This document shows positions 1 through 4,853 of a DNA stretch of 6,033 nt, piece by piece (the stretch's first letter is position 1; each line of letters begins with the position of its first letter). The notes under the pieces are model-generated. The model made no database searches, was not told the DNA's origin, and was given only the letters and a program-made list of their open reading frames with translations. The stretch is from Acidobacteriota bacterium (lineage in GTDB: Bacteria; Acidobacteriota; Terriglobia; Terriglobales; Acidobacteriaceae). The stretch is taken from the NCBI GenBank assembly GCA_023441255.1, contig JAEZPW010000346.1, positions 1-6,033 on the forward strand. Reading direction: 5' to 3'. Both the position numbers and the translations under genes were made by a program.

Positions 1-521
1 GCGTGGTAGAGAACCTGGTCTTGCTTTTGAATCCTGATGGGCCGCGCCTTCCACTTTTGTATGATCTGACGCGCCACGCGCACGGCCTGCTCGTCGCCTT
101 CGAGCGCAAAGGTGACGCCTTCAAGAGCCGGCCTGACCCCGCGGACGAAGCTCATCATGGGGTGAACGGAGGCAACGTTCGCTCCCCTACGGCGGAGCGG
201 ATTGAGTGCGTCACTGGACAACGCACCGCTGGAATGGAAGACCACCCTACCCTTCCATTGGCCGCGGGCCATTTGTGCGGCAACCTCTGCGATGTCGGAG
301 TCGGCAACACAGACCCAAACCACGGAGGCAGTGCATTCGGCGGGTTCGGTCAGCAGCATTGCGCCGACGGCACGCGAAAGTGATTTCGCGCTTCGCACGG
401 CCCCGGATCGAGGTCGGACAACGATTTCCGAAACGACTTCGCCCGTGTCATGCAATGCAAGGGCGAGAGCGGAACCGAGGCGTCCGGCACCGAGGATTGC
501 GAATTTTCTGTGTAGCGGCAT
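1..521 (-). CDS. Rossmann-like / DUF2520 domain protein, N-terminal part (3' end beyond the window)
   Basis: The minus strand is open from ATG 521-519 to the left edge, giving 173 residues. Residues 7-16 (FAILGAGRLG) form a first beta strand with a GxGxxG dinucleotide-binding loop (G11, G13, G16). VVWVCVADSDIAEVA at about 67-81 is the next conserved Rossmann strand region. HSSGAL (96-101) and VASVHPMMSF (116-125) are typical of the family with an N-terminal NAD(P)-binding domain like ProC or F420-dependent NADP reductase and a C-terminal DUF2520 domain. Family members are usually near 280-300 residues, so over a third is missing. The protein is probably a cytoplasmic NAD(P)-dependent oxidoreductase of unknown substrate. 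An in-frame GTG at 539-537 is an alternative start; neither start has a well-spaced Shine-Dalgarno, and ATG fits the usual N-terminus. It diverges from the DUF421 gene across a 134 bp spacer. Confidence 0.85.
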   Translation of the reverse strand, partial: MPLHRKFAILGAGRLGSALALALHDTGEVVSEIVVRPRSGAVRSAKSLSRAVGAMLLTEPAECTASVVWVCVADSDIAEVAAQMARGQWKGRVVFHSSGALSSDALNPLRRRGANVASVHPMMSFVRGVRPALEGVTFALEGDEQAVRVARQIIQKWKARPIRIQKQDQVLYH

Positions 522-595
522 TCGCGCGCAGAATAGCACCCCCTAAGCAAGGATGACCAGCTATTCGCGTTTCGGTGGTGGACCGGCCAAACTGC

Positions 596-624
596 TTCAC
601 AACGACGTGAGTACTTGCTAGCAT
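596..624 (+). promoter_or_regulatory. candidate sigma70 promoter for the DUF421 gene
   Basis: TTCACA at 596-601 matches the -35 consensus at five of six positions. TAGCAT at 619-624 matches the -10 consensus at four of six. The spacer is exactly 17 bp. Transcription would start near 631, leaving a leader of about 25 bases before the ATG at 656. This is a consensus match only. Confidence 0.4.
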
Positions 625-628
625 CGCG

Positions 629-644
629 CCGAGCGGACGCTCGG
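629..644 (+). promoter_or_regulatory. 7-bp inverted repeat directly before the ribosome binding site
   Basis: CCGAGCG (629-635) and CGCTCGG (638-644) are perfect complements around GA. The element overlaps the predicted transcription start and ends where the purine-rich ribosome binding site begins. It could be an operator or a 5' stabilising hairpin. It leaves the core AGAAGGA (646-652) unpaired, so it should not block translation. Confidence 0.4.
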
Positions 645-652
645 GAGAAGGA
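643..652 (+). promoter_or_regulatory. ribosome binding site of the DUF421 gene
   Basis: GGGAGAAGGA lies just upstream of ATG 656, with GGGAG 8 bases and AAGGA 3 bases from the start codon. It supports 656 as the start. Confidence 0.65.
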
Positions 653-655
653 AAC

Positions 656-1177
656 ATGTTGACCAGTCCATCCGTACTCGCGACGATCGTCGTTCGTACC
701 GCGATCATTTACGGCATCATCCTTATCGGCGTCAGGATGAGCGGCAAGCGTGAAGTGGGGCAGATGACGCCCTTCGATCTCACCTTGCTTCTTCTACTGA
801 GCAATGCGGTTCAGAATGCCATGACTGGACCCGACACCTCCCTGGTGGGCGGCATTGCGGCAGCATTCACGTTGCTGGTGATGAATTACGTGATCGCCGA
901 GTATTCGGGAATGAACCGCAGGTTCCGGCGCTGGGTACAGGGAGAACCGTCCCTTCTGGTGCACAACGGGCAGGTGATCGCCGCGCATATGGCACGCGAG
1001 CATGTCAGCCTGGACGAACTACAGCGCGCGCTTCGCGAGCACGGAATCGCGAGTGTAAACGAGGTCGCACTCGGAGTACTGGAAGTGGACGGCTCGATCA
1101 GCGTCCTGAAGTATGACGATGTTAAACTGCAAGCAACGCCACATCGCAGGCTGAAGTTTCTGCAGAAGAAGCAGTGA
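656..1177 (+). CDS. DUF421 domain-containing membrane protein (YetF-like)
   Basis: This is a 173-residue integral membrane protein. Hydrophobic segments lie at about 7-27, 38-58 and 61-80. GKREVGQMTPFDL (30-42), between the first two, is the hallmark of the DUF421/YetF family. A small soluble domain follows, with LLVHNGQVI (100-108), an amphipathic stretch SLDELQRALREHG (118-130), and EVALGVLEVDGSISVLK (136-152), matching the conserved C-terminal family motif. The protein is on the short side; Bacillus YetF-type proteins exceed 200 residues and carry a further C-terminal part. The tail is basic (HRRLKFLQKKQ). The molecular function of the family is not well defined, and none is assigned here. 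The start is supported by a good ribosome binding site. The gene stands alone: divergent from the DUF2520 gene and convergent with the anchored-protein gene. Confidence 0.92.
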   Translation: MLTSPSVLATIVVRTAIIYGIILIGVRMSGKREVGQMTPFDLTLLLLLSNAVQNAMTGPDTSLVGGIAAAFTLLVMNYVIAEYSGMNRRFRRWVQGEPSLLVHNGQVIAAHMAREHVSLDELQRALREHGIASVNEVALGVLEVDGSISVLKYDDVKLQATPHRRLKFLQKKQ

Positions 1178-1200
1178 AATTGATGGCTTCGCCTGCGCAC

Positions 1201-1230
1201 AAAAACCAGCCCCCGTGAGCCGGGGGCTGG
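1201..1230 (-). terminator. Rho-independent terminator for the leftward genes
   Basis: CCAGCCCCCG (1206-1215) pairs perfectly with CGGGGGCTGG (1221-1230) around a 5-base loop, a very stable 10-bp stem. The run of five A at 1201-1205 reads as TTTTT on the minus strand just after the stem. The orientation therefore serves the gene ending at 1254, 23 bases upstream. On the plus strand only TTCAG follows, so termination of the DUF421 transcript there would be weaker, though the hairpin may protect its 3' end. Confidence 0.85.
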
Positions 1231-1253
1231 TTCAGAATGCTCGCTAAGAGTCG

Positions 1254-1826
1254 CTACTTTGTTATCACCACCGGATTCTGATCGTATGGCTGAACGGTGA
1301 CCGTGATTGACTTCCGCGCATTGAACTGATCGATGTTCACCGGGAACGTTGCCATAACGCTGGCTCGTTCCTGCTCCCCGGGCTGTATTCGGTCTTCAGC
1401 TTTCATGGGCGTTATGGTGTGCTCACGCAGGTCAGGAAAGGCCTGGAAGTAGCGGGGGAAATCGACAGCATTGGCCGCGACATCCGTGAACTCTCCCTGG
1501 TCTGTCTTCAGTGTGACCTTGATGTCCTGTATCCAGAGCGGCTTGCCGCCCACATTGTGCAGGGTGACCTTCATGGTGGCCATGACCTGGTTATCGGGCA
1601 TGGCTACGGCGAAAACATCTTCGATGGCGCCCACGGCTTTCGGCTTCGGGCGCATTACGTAGGAGACGATGCCGATGGCGATGAAAATGACGAGCAGCAC
1701 GACGCCGACGACGCCCCAGGGCGGCATCGACCACTTCGTGCTGTCGATCTCATCCTGAACGAATACCGGCTCGGCTTCGGACTTCCGGACAGCAGCAGGA
1801 TCGGGCTTTCTCTCTGGTGTTGACAT
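1254..1826 (-). CDS. conserved membrane-anchored protein of unknown function, extracytoplasmic domain
   Basis: This is a 190-residue protein. Residues 1-33 are hydrophilic and charged, with no signal peptide. One strongly hydrophobic helix lies at about 37-58 (PPWGVVGVVLLVIFIAIGIV). RPKPK after the helix and a basic, acidic-mixed N-terminus make topology ambiguous, but an N-in/C-out anchor is likely. Residues 64-190 are rich in beta-type alternation (QVMATMKVTLHNVGG, DIKVTLKTDQG, SITVTVQPYD), resembling an immunoglobulin-like fold of the kind in FxLYD or DUF4352-type lipoproteins; that similarity is by eye only. The ATG at 1826 was chosen because GAAGGAG lies 6 bases upstream. An in-frame extension to 1940 has no such site and would cover the leader hairpin. 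The gene follows polX by 138 bp and ends at the strong terminator. I do not recognise the family. Confidence 0.8.
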   Translation of the reverse strand: MSTPERKPDPAAVRKSEAEPVFVQDEIDSTKWSMPPWGVVGVVLLVIFIAIGIVSYVMRPKPKAVGAIEDVFAVAMPDNQVMATMKVTLHNVGGKPLWIQDIKVTLKTDQGEFTDVAANAVDFPRYFQAFPDLREHTITPMKAEDRIQPGEQERASVMATFPVNIDQFNARKSITVTVQPYDQNPVVITK

Positions 1827-1832
1827 AATTCG

Positions 1833-1863
1833 CTCCTTCGACACGCACGTGTTTAGCGAAGGA
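1833..1863 (-). promoter_or_regulatory. leader hairpin covering the ribosome binding site
   Basis: On the minus strand TCCTTCG (1863-1857) is perfectly complementary to CGAAGGA (1840-1834). Inside, ACACG (1852-1848) is complementary to CGTGT (1845-1841), with a 4-base bulge CTAA (1856-1853) on one side. The tip must open to a 4-base loop, leaving roughly 7 plus 4 base pairs. The second arm contains the Shine-Dalgarno GAAGGAG (1839-1833), all but its last G paired, 6 bases before ATG 1826. Folded, the RNA would hide the ribosome binding site. Confidence 0.5.
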
Positions 1864-1935
1864 TACAGAGCGGCCTGCAGGTCGGGATGAGGTGCGTCCC
1901 AACAAACGCTGGTCGCCCCCGGATTCGATGCCGCA

Positions 1936-1952
1936 CACACCGGAACGGTGTG
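1936..1952. repeat. small perfect inverted repeat downstream of polX
   Basis: CACACCG (1936-1942) and CGGTGTG (1946-1952) flank GAA, 12 bases after the polX stop codon on the minus strand. No T-run follows in either direction, so it is not a standard Rho-independent terminator. It might stabilise the polX 3' end or be chance. Confidence 0.35.
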
Positions 1953-1964
1953 CCTGGAGAAAGG

Positions 1965-3743
1965 CTACTCCCGCTTCATGGCGGATGCAAACGTTTCCGT
2001 AGACCGGGTATTCAGGATGTCCTCTTTTGAAAGCCAGGCCCGTCGCGCCTGTAGAACGCCGTACTTGATCTTTTCGAGGTGCGAAGTGTGGTGAGAATCG
2101 GTGTCGATGACGATCCGCACGCCGAGTTCTTTCGCCCTGCGGAGATTGGTGTCGCACAGGTCGAGGCGGTCCGGGTAGGCGTTCAGTTCCATCGCGCAAC
2201 GGCTTGCGGCGGCGGCCTTTAACACGGCGTCCATGTCGTAGCTGTAGCCGTCGCGGCGGAGCAGGATGCGGCCGGTCGGGTGCCCGATCATGGAAACGTT
2301 CTTGTTCGAGATCGCCTTCAGCAGACGATCCGTCATCTGCGCAGGTTCCTGGTTGAAGTGGGAGTGGACGCTGGCGATGACGAGATCCAGCTGTTCCAGA
2401 ACAGAGTCGCTCAGGTCCAGTGAGCCATCGGCGAGGATGTCGACCTCAATGCCGGCGAAGATGCGAATGCCATCAATCTCGCGCTGGGCGTCGCGGATGC
2501 GCTTCATGTGATCGAGCGCCCGCTGGTCGTCGAGACCATTGGCGAAGGCTAGATTCTTGGAGTGTTCCGTGATCGCCATGTACTCGTAGCCGCGGTCCTT
2601 TGCGGCGTGGGCCATTTCCTGGATGGTGCAGCGGCCATCGGTCTCGACGGTGTGCATGTGCACGTCGCCGCGGATATCTGCGAGGTTTACGAGTTGCGGC
2701 AAACGATGTTGTTCGGCCGCTTCGATTTCGCCGCAGTTCTCGCGGAGTTCGGGCCGGATGAAATCGAGGCCGAGCTTGGCGTAGATCTCTTCCTCGGTTG
2801 CGCCGGCAACGGCTTTACCGCCTTCGACTTCCGCAAGACTGTACTCGCTCAAGGTGTAACCCATCTTGAGCGCCCGCTGGCGCAGGCTGACGTTGTGCGA
2901 CTTCGAGCCGGTGAAGTACTGCAACGCCGCGCCGAAGGACTCCGGAGGCAGCAGGCGAACGTCGACCTGCATGGCATTGCGCAGTTTGAAGCTGACCTTG
3001 TTGTCGCCCTTCGCAAGGATGTCCAGAACTCCGGGCATGTTCAGAATGTGGTCGATGATGGCCTGGCGCTGGGCGACGTTGCAGCAGGCCGCGCCCGTGA
3101 CCAGGATGTCGAGATCGCCGACGGTTTCGCGTCCGCGACGCAGAGACCCGGCGGGCGTGATCTTGTCGATGCCGTCGATGCCCTGCAGGTGCGAGATGAT
3201 CTTCTCGGCGGTGCGGTCGGCTTCGTCGAGGCAGAAACGGCCTGATATCTGGCGATAAGTTTCGATCGACTTGAGTATCTTCTGCTCCGCCTTCTCGCCC
3301 ATGCGCGGGAGTTCGTGAAGCTTGCCCTCGCGCGCAAGTTGCGCGACGCCGTCGAGGTCGCAAACTTTATAGGCGCTCCAGATGAGGGCGATCGTTTTCG
3401 GGCCGAGGCCTTGGATCTTCAGAAGTTCCAACATTGAAGGCTGATACTTCTGGAGCAGCTCAGCATGCATCTTGAGCTTGCCAGTGGCGAGCAGTTCCTT
3501 GATGTGCCCCAGCATGCCTTTGCCTATTCCCCGGACCTCGAGGACCTTCTTCTCGCCTTCGGCCAGCAGGTCGGCCAATTGCTGCGGCAGCGCTTCGATC
3601 GCCTCGGCAGCGCGACGGTAAGACCGGATACGAAACGAGTCGTCGCCGTTGATCTCCATGAGATCGGCGGTCTCGTAGAGCGTGTTGGCCATGCTCTTGT
3701 TGTCGACCTGGCGTACGGGAGCCGGAAGCGGTTCGGCGCTCAT
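1965..3743 (-). CDS. polX: DNA polymerase/3'-5' exonuclease PolX
   Basis: This is a 592-residue bacterial family X polymerase fused to a PHP domain, near the usual 570-590. The N-terminal 8-kDa-like region holds FRIRSYRRAAEAIE (37-50) and helix-hairpin-helix loops VRGIGKG (70-76), IQGLGPKT (110-117) and LPRMGEKA (145-152), which bind DNA. The palm motif GSLRRGRETVGDLDILV (199-215) carries catalytic D210 and D212; D261 in QVDVRLL is the third acid. The PHP domain shows DVHMHTVETDG (360-370; H362, H364), ITEHS (H394), GIEVDIL (E433), SVHSH (H460, H462), GHPTGR (H488) and DTDSHH (D549, H551), a complete metal site for 3'-5' exonuclease and 3'-end processing. The role is gap filling in base-excision repair. 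ATG 3743 lacks a clear Shine-Dalgarno; ATG 3692 (residue 18) is a possible start close to the conserved N-terminus. The PEGA gene ends 39 bp upstream. Confidence 0.97.
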   Translation of the reverse strand: MSAEPLPAPVRQVDNKSMANTLYETADLMEINGDDSFRIRSYRRAAEAIEALPQQLADLLAEGEKKVLEVRGIGKGMLGHIKELLATGKLKMHAELLQKYQPSMLELLKIQGLGPKTIALIWSAYKVCDLDGVAQLAREGKLHELPRMGEKAEQKILKSIETYRQISGRFCLDEADRTAEKIISHLQGIDGIDKITPAGSLRRGRETVGDLDILVTGAACCNVAQRQAIIDHILNMPGVLDILAKGDNKVSFKLRNAMQVDVRLLPPESFGAALQYFTGSKSHNVSLRQRALKMGYTLSEYSLAEVEGGKAVAGATEEEIYAKLGLDFIRPELRENCGEIEAAEQHRLPQLVNLADIRGDVHMHTVETDGRCTIQEMAHAAKDRGYEYMAITEHSKNLAFANGLDDQRALDHMKRIRDAQREIDGIRIFAGIEVDILADGSLDLSDSVLEQLDLVIASVHSHFNQEPAQMTDRLLKAISNKNVSMIGHPTGRILLRRDGYSYDMDAVLKAAAASRCAMELNAYPDRLDLCDTNLRRAKELGVRIVIDTDSHHTSHLEKIKYGVLQARRAWLSKEDILNTRSTETFASAMKRE

Positions 3744-3772
3744 GTGGAAATTGTAGCGCGGTAAATGAGCGC
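3736..3772 (-). promoter_or_regulatory. inverted repeat spanning the predicted polX start codon
   Basis: GCGCTCAT (minus strand 3772-3765) is the exact complement of ATGAGCGC (3743-3736), which begins with the polX ATG. The arms are 8 bp and the loop 21 bases. In RNA the start codon would be paired. The element lies in the 39 bp gap after the PEGA gene. Confidence 0.35.
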
Positions 3773-3782
3773 ACGTGGCTGA

Positions 3783-4559
3783 CTACTTACGAGAAGCAGC
3801 CGCCTTCTTGACGGTCTTCCTCTCCACGAACAGCACTCGCGCGACCTGGTTGCGGTCGAGGGTGCGCGTTTTGCCTTTCACTCTGACCGTAACGGACCTG
3901 AGGCTTACGGAGGTGACGTCTCCAAGAATGGTGGTGCCGTCGCGAAGAATGATCGTGTCCTGGGCAAGTGGCGAGAGTTCGAGGTCGACTGCCCCGATCG
4001 GAGTGCCGGCGACGATCTCGACCGGAGCGGTCCCGAGCGCATAGCCTTCCTTGCTGAACTCGAGTGTGTGCTGGCCGGGGGAGAGGTTCACGGTGGCAGG
4101 AGTGAAGCCGAAATCCTGACCGTCAACCTTGAAGGCGGCACCCGCAGGCTTGCTGGTGATGCGCGTTGGGACCTTCTTCGGTTCGTCGGAAGGGACGTGC
4201 TGCGCCTGCAGTTGCATGGAGGCAATGCTACCCATGACGTGGGCAGTGAGCGGGACCTTTACCTGCTGCCCCGGAGCAACATTGCTCAACTCGATGTAGC
4301 CCTCGCCGACACGGTTCCCTTTCTTGTCGAGCATGTAGACGTAGAAGGACGCGAATGGAACCGGCTTGGAGCCGACGTTTGCGACCACGACGTCAGCGAC
4401 GTAATCAGCCTGCCCTGAGTAGGACTTGATCTGGTTGAGTTTGCCGATGGTGAACTTCAGCTGAGGCTGCCCTTCGGTTGGCCAGAGGAGAACGGTGTCG
4501 GCAGCGAAGCAGACTGAAGCGATGGAGAGGAACAGGAGTATGAGAGCTTTGTTGCGCAT
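3783..4559 (-). CDS. secreted PEGA domain-containing protein
   Basis: This is a 258-residue exported protein. MRNKALILLFLSIASVCFAA is a signal peptide with a short basic n-region, a hydrophobic core and probable cleavage after Ala19 or Ala20 (no lipobox cysteine in place). Residues about 34-125 form a beta-rich domain (ADVVVANVGSKPVPFASFYV). A PEGA domain spans about 131-184, with SKPAGAAFKVDG, FGFTPATVNLSPGQHTLEFSKEGY; these surface modules often bind or present at the envelope. The C-terminal part, ILRDGTTILGDVTSVSLRSV (204-223) to ARVLFVER, resembles small 'DGT...G.V' beta domains seen in acidobacterial secreted proteins. The tail is lysine-rich. No catalytic residues are evident, so a structural or binding role outside the cytoplasmic membrane is inferred. 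ATG 4559 has no convincing Shine-Dalgarno. The gene is 39 bp upstream of polX and could share its transcript. Confidence 0.87.
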   Translation of the reverse strand: MRNKALILLFLSIASVCFAADTVLLWPTEGQPQLKFTIGKLNQIKSYSGQADYVADVVVANVGSKPVPFASFYVYMLDKKGNRVGEGYIELSNVAPGQQVKVPLTAHVMGSIASMQLQAQHVPSDEPKKVPTRITSKPAGAAFKVDGQDFGFTPATVNLSPGQHTLEFSKEGYALGTAPVEIVAGTPIGAVDLELSPLAQDTIILRDGTTILGDVTSVSLRSVTVRVKGKTRTLDRNQVARVLFVERKTVKKAAASRK

Positions 4560-4576
4560 CTGTGCTCATACTGCAC

Positions 4577-4610
4577 AGAAAAACAAAACGGCGCAACAGG
4601 TAGTTGCACC
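4577..4610 (-). terminator. Rho-independent terminator-like hairpin just before the PEGA gene
   Basis: On the minus strand GGTGCAAC (4610-4603) pairs with GTTGCGCC (4597-4590), eight pairs including one G-U, around the loop TACCT. GTTTTGTTTTTCT follows at once (4589-4577). The shape and orientation are those of an intrinsic terminator for transcripts coming from the aldolase-family gene. It ends only 17 bases before ATG 4559, so it could instead be an attenuator in the PEGA leader. Confidence 0.65.
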
Positions 4611-4643
4611 GCGGAGGTTGCTGATCCATTGATTACGGCTGAC

Positions 4644-4666
4644 CTCAGCGGCTAAAAGCCGCCGAG
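4644..4666. repeat. REP-like palindrome
   Basis: GCGGCT (4648-4653) and AGCCGC (4657-4662) pair around AAA. After one mismatch, CTC (4644-4646) pairs with GAG (4664-4666). From memory, 'gcggct-aaa-agccgc' palindromes are scattered between genes in acidobacterial genomes; here only this copy is visible. Confidence 0.5.
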
Positions 4667-4684
4667 CATTGGGCGACGATGGGC

Positions 4685-4704
4685 GGCACGGCTGAAGCCG
4701 TGCC
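4685..4704. repeat. REP-like perfect palindrome at the edge of the tandem repeat
   Basis: GGCACGGCT (4685-4693) and AGCCGTGCC (4696-4704) are perfect 9-bp arms around GA. The right arm continues into the first tandem unit as CCTTTCAAAG. It matches a common type of acidobacterial intergenic palindrome as I remember it. No T-run follows the stem on the minus strand, which argues against a simple terminator. Confidence 0.6.
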
Positions 4705-4841
4705 CTTTCAAAGAATGCATTTCCCGCAGCCTGTGAAAGGCGTGTCCTTTCAAAGAGTGCCGTTTCCCGCAGCCTGTGGAAGGCGTGCCCTTTCAAAGAA
4801 TGCATTTCCCGCAGCCTGTGGAAGGCGTGCCCTTTCAAAGA
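4700..4841. repeat. tandem repeat, 42-43 bp unit, three full copies and a partial fourth
   Basis: The units are 4700-4741 (42 bp), 4742-4784 (43 bp), 4785-4826 (42 bp) and a truncated copy 4827-4841. Each begins GTGYCCTTTCAAAGA and ends with CGCAGCCTGTGRAAGGC. Units 1 and 3 differ at a single base, while unit 2 carries several changes and a one-base insertion in the middle. Each full unit contains a short hairpin, GCCT...AGGC around a 5-base loop. The block begins 13 bp past the stop codon of the aldolase-family gene, so it would be the 3' untranslated region of that transcript. Confidence 0.9.
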
Positions 4842-4853
4842 CGAAGGTATAAA

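Larger units (their letters stand above)
4560..4853. other. gene-free spacer between the PEGA and aldolase-family genes
   Basis: This 294 bp stretch holds, from right to left in the direction of transcription, the tandem repeat, two palindromes and a terminator-like hairpin. Minus-strand frames through it encode only repeated peptide (GHAFHRLRE-type) and look like translated repeats, not genes. No convincing promoter for the PEGA gene could be picked out. Confidence 0.7.

Noticed and set aside
1827..1940. N-terminal extension of the anchored-protein gene up to an ATG at 1940
   Set aside because: The extension has no membrane or signal character and lacks a ribosome binding site, while GAAGGAG sits correctly before ATG 1826.
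1750..2199. 149-codon minus-strand frame overlapping the 3' end of polX
   Set aside because: Its right half is an alternative frame of polX and its left half overlaps the anchored-protein gene; the arginine-rich translation is typical of shadow frames in GC-rich coding DNA.
2562..3245. Long plus-strand open frame (227 codons) opposite polX
   Set aside because: It lies wholly antisense to polX, whose protein has every family motif. High GC produces long antisense frames, and the translation shows no recognisable domain.
4566..4838. Minus-strand open frame of 90 codons through the tandem repeat (GHAFHRLRE repeats)
   Set aside because: It is a translation of the 42-43 bp repeat. A one-base insertion in unit 2 changes the frame between copies, which would not be tolerated if the peptide were selected.
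4700..4841. CRISPR array
   Set aside because: The units abut head to tail with no unique spacers, and the repeats are imperfect. No cas gene is nearby.
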